A model generated the notes under the pieces. That model was not told the DNA's origin. It saw nothing but the letters and a program-made list of their open reading frames with translations, and did no database searches. From an uncultured Chryseobacterium sp. (GTDB lineage Bacteria; Bacteroidota; Bacteroidia; Flavobacteriales; Weeksellaceae), in contig CAJYXJ010000020.1 in NCBI GenBank assembly GCA_913778085.1, positions 62,001-126,000 of the forward strand: 64,000 bases of DNA. The letters are read 5' to 3'. The position numbers and the translations under genes are program-made. The stretch's first letter is position 1; each line of letters begins with the position of its first letter. Of this stretch, positions 59,945-64,000 are shown in pieces.

Positions 59945-59980
59945 AAAGGTCAGCTTCATTTTTTAAAGCTGACCTTTACT
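59945..59980 (+). terminator. terminator after barrel copy 1
   Basis: AAAGGTCAGCTT (59945-59956) pairs with AAGCTGACCTTT (59966-59977) around a T-rich loop. Confidence 0.8.
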
Positions 59981-60149
59981 TTTATTCTAAAGATATATCC
60001 CATGCTTGGCATATAAGTAATTGTGGATATCATGGATTCTATTCCATTATATTTTCTCTGCCGGCTTTTCTGGCAAGCATTTTGTAAAATAATTCATGCC
60101 TAATTGAATTATCAGGCGCTCAACAATAGTAAAATTTAAATGTAAAATT

Positions 60150-60872
60150 ATGAAGAAGTTATTTTTAGGAATGGCAGTAGCTGTTACGTCCATGGCATTT
60201 GCACAGGAAGTTGAACCGTCACCTGCTCCCGTTCCTCCAATGAACGTGAAAGAACCTGTAAGATTCGGTATCAAAGGGGCTGCAACGGCGGCACAGTTCA
60301 GCGAACAGGATCTTACTGCCAAAAACCAGAAGATCGGATTTAATGCAGGGGTGTTCGTCAATATCCCGTTATCGGAGAAGTTCGCTTTACAGCCGGAAGT
60401 TTTATATAACCAGATGGGAGCCAAAAGCGTCATATCGGATAATGAAGTAACCAGTGGAACGACCACGGTAAGAACGAAACAGGATTACAGCACAACGCTG
60501 AATTATATATCTGTTCCCGTAATGCTACAGATGAAGCCTTCCGATAATTTTTATGTAGAAGCCGGACCGGAAGTCAGCTACTTCGTGGATGGAAAAAACA
60601 AGGGGGAGAGAACCATTTCCACTACGACATCCGGTACAACGACCACACAGACGGTTTCTGCTTCAGAAAGCATTGACAAAGATGATATCAAGAAATTCAA
60701 TTTAGGTTTCGGGGTAGGTCTCGGGTACTATTTTACCCCTAATTTGGGCATCAATGCAAGATATGTGAACAGTTTAACGCATATCTATGATAACTCAAAT
60801 GCTGCTACTGATGCGCAAAAGAACGTGAATACCAACAGAGTATTCCAACTGGGCCTGAATTACAAATTCTAA
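60150..60872 (+). CDS. outer-membrane beta-barrel protein (copy 2)
   Basis: 240 residues. Signal peptide ending SMAFAQ, a Pro-rich stretch (PSPAPVPPMN), then the same barrel pattern as copy 1: VRFGIKGAATAAQF, GVFVNIPLSEKFALQPEVL, NYISVPVMLQM, YVEAGPEVSYFV, LGYYFTPNLGINARYV, and C-terminal QLGLNYKF. It shares AGTAAAATTTAAA with copy 1 just upstream of its start. Extracellular loops differ most. Own terminator. Confidence 0.9.
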   Translation: MKKLFLGMAVAVTSMAFAQEVEPSPAPVPPMNVKEPVRFGIKGAATAAQFSEQDLTAKNQKIGFNAGVFVNIPLSEKFALQPEVLYNQMGAKSVISDNEVTSGTTTVRTKQDYSTTLNYISVPVMLQMKPSDNFYVEAGPEVSYFVDGKNKGERTISTTTSGTTTTQTVSASESIDKDDIKKFNLGFGVGLGYYFTPNLGINARYVNSLTHIYDNSNAATDAQKNVNTNRVFQLGLNYKF

Positions 60873-60896
60873 ATAAATCTTAGTTTCAAACAGAAT

Positions 60897-60928
60897 GGTC
60901 GGATTTCACGATGAAATCTGACCTTTTT
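60897..60928 (+). terminator. terminator after barrel copy 2
   Basis: GGTCGGATTTCA (60897-60908) pairs with TGAAATCTGACC (60912-60923), one G-T pair, followed by TTTTT. Confidence 0.85.
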
Positions 60929-60991
60929 GCTTTAACTGCTTAATAAATTTTCTTAAATTGCAGGACTTTAAATAACATTAAAATAGTAACT

Positions 60992-61576
60992 ATGAAAAAG
61001 TTTTTTCTAGGACTTGCCATTACAGCAGGTACATTATCTTTTGCTCAGGAAAAAGCAGCTTCTTCTGCTTCACCGGTACGCTTCGGGATCAAAGCCGGGC
61101 TTAATGTTGCGTCAATCAATTCCGATGATGCAAAAGCCAAAGCCGGAATATATGGAGGCGTATTTGCAAATATTCCGGTAGCAAGCGACTTTAGTGTACA
61201 ACCGGAAGTTTTGTACAACGGAATGGGTGCTAAAAACAAAGATTATCCGAGCGTGAGATTGAATCTTGATTATATTTCAGTCCCTGTAATGGTGCAATAC
61301 AATGTCCTTCCTGCATTATATCTGGAAGCAGGCCCGCAATTCAGTTTCGCAATCAATAAAAAAATTAAAGGCGACGGTGGATCTGTAGATGTAGATACCT
61401 ATTACAAAGGATTCGATTTTGGCCTCGGTTTAGGTGCAGGTTATTATTTTGCACAGGGATTTGGTGTTACAGCAAGATTTGTTGCCGGACTTACAGATAT
61501 TATAAAGGATAATAACAGCAACGATAATGCCATCAGAAACAGCGTTTTCCAGGTGGGAGTTGCTTATAAATTTTAA
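60992..61576 (+). CDS. outer-membrane beta-barrel protein (copy 3)
   Basis: 194 residues. Signal peptide ending LSFAQ, then a shorter version of the barrel: VRFGIKAGLNVASI, GVFANIPVASDFSVQPEVLY, DYISVPVMVQY, YLEAGPQFSFAI, GLGAGYYFAQGFGVTARFV, and C-terminal QVGVAYKF. It is the left member of a recent duplicate pair; the start codons lie 903 bp apart and the leaders (from about 60948) are nearly the same. A small hairpin follows. Confidence 0.92.
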   Translation: MKKFFLGLAITAGTLSFAQEKAASSASPVRFGIKAGLNVASINSDDAKAKAGIYGGVFANIPVASDFSVQPEVLYNGMGAKNKDYPSVRLNLDYISVPVMVQYNVLPALYLEAGPQFSFAINKKIKGDGGSVDVDTYYKGFDFGLGLGAGYYFAQGFGVTARFVAGLTDIIKDNNSNDNAIRNSVFQVGVAYKF

Positions 61577-61596
61577 GTTCGTCCAATTTCAGATAA

Positions 61597-61627
61597 ACAC
61601 CCTGGATTTCAATAAAATCCGGGGTGT
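61597..61627 (+). terminator. hairpin after barrel copy 3
   Basis: ACACCCTGGATTT (61597-61609) pairs with AAATCCGGGGTGT (61615-61627). No strong T-run. Confidence 0.5.
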
Positions 61628-61656
61628 CTGCTTTATATCAAAATTAAATTAAAGTA

Positions 61657-61739
61657 AAATAATTCCACCTCTATTCCTTTTTTATAGGATCATGCACGGT
61701 GAAGTATCCTGAGTGGCAATCGGCAAAACCTGAACCATA
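61657..61739 (-). pseudogene. decayed copy of the 3' end of purF
   Basis: This 80-bp stretch aligns with the 3' end of the intact purF gene (62557-62632) at a constant offset of 900 bp; AATTCCACCTCT is shared exactly, and AGGAT, CGGT, AAG, ATCC, GGCA and AACCT match around small changes. No reading frame remains. It is the leftover of a tandem duplication that copied the barrel gene together with the purF tail. Confidence 0.75.
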
Positions 61740-61894
61740 CCTAATTTTAAGAGTAGGCAAGATATCTAAAGATCCAAACAAACTCACTTTTCAGTAAAAG
61801 GTTAGGTTTTATCATAAATCATGACTGTTTGCTTATTGTGTATTTAATATTTTTCTTAAATTGCAGGACTTTAAATAACATTAAAACAATAACT

Positions 61895-62479
61895 ATGAAA
61901 AAGTTTTTTCTAGGACTTGCGATCACAGCAGGTACATTGTCCTTTGCTCAGGAAAAAGCAGCTTCTTCTGCTTCACCGGTACGTTTCGGGATCAAGGCCG
62001 GACTTAATATCGCCACAATTTCCGGGGGCGACTCTAATGCAAAAGCCGGATTTTACGGGGGTGCATTTGCAAATATACCATTGGCATCAAACTTTAGTGT
62101 TCAGCCGGAAGTCTTATATAACGGCGTGGGAGCAAAAGCTGACGGAATGGATGATTTAAGAGTTAATTTAAGTTATATATCAGTTCCTGTACTATTTCAG
62201 TATAAAGCCCTTCCGAACTTGTATCTTGAGGCAGGACCCCAATTCAGTTTTCTGATCGATTCCAAATTTAAATATCAATCCGTATCTGTAAAAGCTAATG
62301 ATTATATTAAGGGATTTGATTTTGGATTAGGTCTTGGTGCAGGATATTATTTCAATGATAATATCGGTATTACGGCAAGATATGTTGCGGGTCTTACAGA
62401 TATTGCCAAAGAAACTCAAGGCGCTGATTCTGAAGGAAAGAACAATGTGTTTCAAATTGGTTTAGCTTATAAATTCTAA
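61895..62479 (+). CDS. outer-membrane beta-barrel protein (copy 4)
   Basis: 194 residues from the ATG at 61895; the upstream extension is leader. Near-identical to copy 3 in the signal peptide and first strand (FFLGLAITAGTLSFAQ, AASSASPVRFGIKAGLN), diverging in loops. Barrel motifs: GAFANIPLASNFSVQPEVLY, SYISVPVLFQY, YLEAGPQFSFLI, GLGAGYYFNDNIG, C-terminal QIGLAYKF. The leader TCTTAAATTGCAGGACTTT is shared with copy 3. Converges on purF across a strong terminator. Confidence 0.92.
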   Translation: MKKFFLGLAITAGTLSFAQEKAASSASPVRFGIKAGLNIATISGGDSNAKAGFYGGAFANIPLASNFSVQPEVLYNGVGAKADGMDDLRVNLSYISVPVLFQYKALPNLYLEAGPQFSFLIDSKFKYQSVSVKANDYIKGFDFGLGLGAGYYFNDNIGITARYVAGLTDIAKETQGADSEGKNNVFQIGLAYKF

Positions 62480-62495
62480 GCCTCTTGGACAAAAT

Positions 62496-62533
62496 AAAAA
62501 CGTCAGACTTACATGTAAGTCTGACGTTTTTTT
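62496..62533. terminator. bidirectional terminator between barrel copy 4 and purF
   Basis: ACGTCAGACTTACA and TGTAAGTCTGACGT form a perfect 28-bp palindrome with A- and T-runs at each side, serving both converging genes. Confidence 0.9.
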
Positions 62534-62550
62534 ATTTAAGTTAAAAATTT

Positions 62551-64000
62551 TTAATTAAATAATTCCACCTCTTCTCCTTTTCCTACAGGATATTGCTCGG
62601 TAAAGCATCCGAAGCAGTGGTTGGCAGAACCTAAAATATCTTTCAGGTTTTCCACACTTAAAAATTCAAGAGAATCTACGCCCAAATAATCGCGAAGCTG
62701 TTCAGTAGACATGTTTGCTGAAATCAGGTCATCTTTGGAAGGCGTATCGATTCCTAAGTAGCATGGTGCAATAATCGGCGGGGAAACGCTTCTGAAATGA
62801 ATTTCTTTTACGCCTGCATCTTTTAAAATCTTCACCAGCCTTTTGGAAGTCGTTCCACGTACAATCGAATCGTCGATTATCACTACCCTTTTATCTTTGA
62901 TCTCTGAGATAATCGGATTCAGTTTCAGGTTCACTACCCTTTCTCTCATTTCCTGGGTCGGAACGATGAAGCTTCTTCCGATGTACCGGTTCTTGATGAG
63001 AACAGGTCGGAAAGGAATTCCCGAAGCCTTGGAGAAGCCGATAGCAGCCGGAACTCCCGAATCCGGAACACCGATTACCACATCTGCATCCACCGGAGCC
63101 TGATGCCAGATTTTTTCTCCCGACTTTTCCCTGATTTCGTAAACGTTAATATTCTCTAAAGAGGAATCGGGTCTAGCAAAATAGATGTATTCGAAAGAAC
63201 AGATTCTCTGCTTTCCTTTCTCTTCATCCACCATGTAAGAATGAAGTTTTCCCGGCTCGTTTTCATTGGTATAAATGATCTCTCCCGGTAAAATATCTCG
63301 CACATATTGCGCCCCTACCGCATCTAAAGCTACCGATTCGGAGGCAACAACATATGAATTCTCATTGATGGCTCCCAATACCAAAGGACGGATCCCGTTG
63401 AAATCCCTGAAGGCGAAAAATTTATTTCTCGTCATTCCCACAACGGAATAAGCCCCTTCGATTTTTTCCATTGTCGCTTTGATCGCTCCGCGAAGACCTA
63501 AGTCCAGGTTTTTCTGGATCAGTCTTAAAATTACCTCGGAATCTGATGTTGCCCTGAAAACCACACCTTCGGCTTCAAGTTCCGCTTTCAGTTCTTTGGC
63601 GTTGGTCAGGTTGCCGTTGTGTGCGATGGAAAGGATAATCTGGTCATATTCGTTTTTGGCAAAGAACGGCTGGAAATTATATTTCTTTTTGTCTCCTGCC
63701 GTCGTATAGCGCGTGTGCCCGATAGCAGAATTTCCCATAAAAGTTTCCGGATCGGCGATCTCTTTATAAACATCCAAAACCAGCCCTTCGTCTTTCATAT
63801 TGGTGATCCTTCCGTTCTTTAAAACAGAAATACCGCAAGCCTCCTGGCCTCTGTGCTGCAAAGCAAAAAGCCCGAACTGTGAAAGCGAGAACGTGTCCAG
63901 ATCATCATCAGAATACATTCCGAAGATCCCGCACTCCTCATTGGGCGCATCCAGTCTCTCCTCTTCCTGCGTTCTGAAAAGATTCCGGCCGTAGGTCTGG
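62551..64000 (-). CDS. purF: amidophosphoribosyltransferase (5' end beyond window)
   Basis: First step of purine synthesis: glutamine plus PRPP to phosphoribosylamine. The frame runs off the window edge; the 483 visible codons include the catalytic Cys in EECGIFGMYS, so only the short propeptide part is missing. Glutaminase: LQHRGQEACG, GHTRYTT, HNGNLTN. PRPP site: VIIDDSIVRGTTSKR. Cys residues in RICSFEYIYF, PCYLGID and NHCFGCFTEQ match the four ligands of the [4Fe-4S] cluster in the Bacillus-type enzyme. It is convergent with the barrel genes, and its 3' end took part in their duplication. Confidence 0.97.
   Translation of the reverse strand, partial: QTYGRNLFRTQEEERLDAPNEECGIFGMYSDDDLDTFSLSQFGLFALQHRGQEACGISVLKNGRITNMKDEGLVLDVYKEIADPETFMGNSAIGHTRYTTAGDKKKYNFQPFFAKNEYDQIILSIAHNGNLTNAKELKAELEAEGVVFRATSDSEVILRLIQKNLDLGLRGAIKATMEKIEGAYSVVGMTRNKFFAFRDFNGIRPLVLGAINENSYVVASESVALDAVGAQYVRDILPGEIIYTNENEPGKLHSYMVDEEKGKQRICSFEYIYFARPDSSLENINVYEIREKSGEKIWHQAPVDADVVIGVPDSGVPAAIGFSKASGIPFRPVLIKNRYIGRSFIVPTQEMRERVVNLKLNPIISEIKDKRVVIIDDSIVRGTTSKRLVKILKDAGVKEIHFRSVSPPIIAPCYLGIDTPSKDDLISANMSTEQLRDYLGVDSLEFLSVENLKDILGSANHCFGCFTEQYPVGKGEEVELFN

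Overview
The window looks like a chromosomal segment of a flavobacterium close to Chryseobacterium/Elizabethkingia (Weeksellaceae, Bacteroidota). Evidence: AT-rich intergenic DNA, TAnnTTTG-type -7 promoter boxes, an Oar-like TonB-dependent receptor, many families typical of that group, and bacillithiol-associated proteins. This is judged from protein families, not from a search. I see no rRNA, tRNA, IS element, prophage or CRISPR array.

Layout. 1-8.9 kb: a truncated TonB-dependent receptor, two aldo/keto reductases, a type II NADH dehydrogenase, a CLC chloride channel with CBS domains and a small lipoprotein. 9-12.9 kb: an ECF sigma factor and its RskA-like anti-sigma factor, divergent from a secreted fasciclin protein and two exported ferritin-like proteins. 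13-14.2 kb: a short promoter-terminator unit (candidate sRNA) and a DUF421 protein with a zinc ribbon. 14.5-21.8 kb: a biotin operon (predicted di-iron protein, bioF, bioD, bioB, bioA, GNAT) divergent from a MocR-like PLP-binding regulator. 22-28.9 kb: the ligase-associated DNA repair cassette (MBL exonuclease, ATP-dependent ligase, DEXH helicase, PdeM), interrupted by a small membrane protein. 29-38.2 kb: metabolic and redox genes (GNAT/nucleosidase pair, DsbA-like, MFS, HTH regulator, CAT-like acyltransferase, AKR, 3-hydroxyisobutyrate dehydrogenase family, DoxX, PNPOx).

38.5-52.9 kb is a stress island almost wholly on the minus strand. A probable operon holds katE, a zinc alcohol dehydrogenase, CinA, two SDRs, a 55-aa lipoprotein, an FAD/Rieske oxidoreductase and a DUF6766 protein. 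Beside it lie a YciE-type ferritin-like protein, a KGG-motif polyampholyte, three Crp/Fnr regulators and bacillithiol-linked YtxJ and BstA/YfiT. At least three promoters here and at 33.6 kb share one design: an FNR-like palindrome of the form ATGAYTWTARTCAT centred 36.5-37.5 bp upstream of the last base of a TAnnTTTG box, with no -33 TTG. This suggests one Crp/Fnr-controlled regulon.

53-64 kb holds housekeeping genes (DEAD-box helicase, pncA, a TlpA-like protein, an RsuA-family pseudouridine synthase, aroB), four tandem outer-membrane beta-barrel paralogs and the 5'-truncated purF. The last two barrel genes arose by a tandem duplication of about 0.9 kb that also copied the 3' end of purF; a decayed purF remnant remains between them.

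The strongest leads for undescribed biology are the di-iron protein that heads the biotin operon, the FNR-type promoter set, the KGG polyampholyte and the candidate sRNA.
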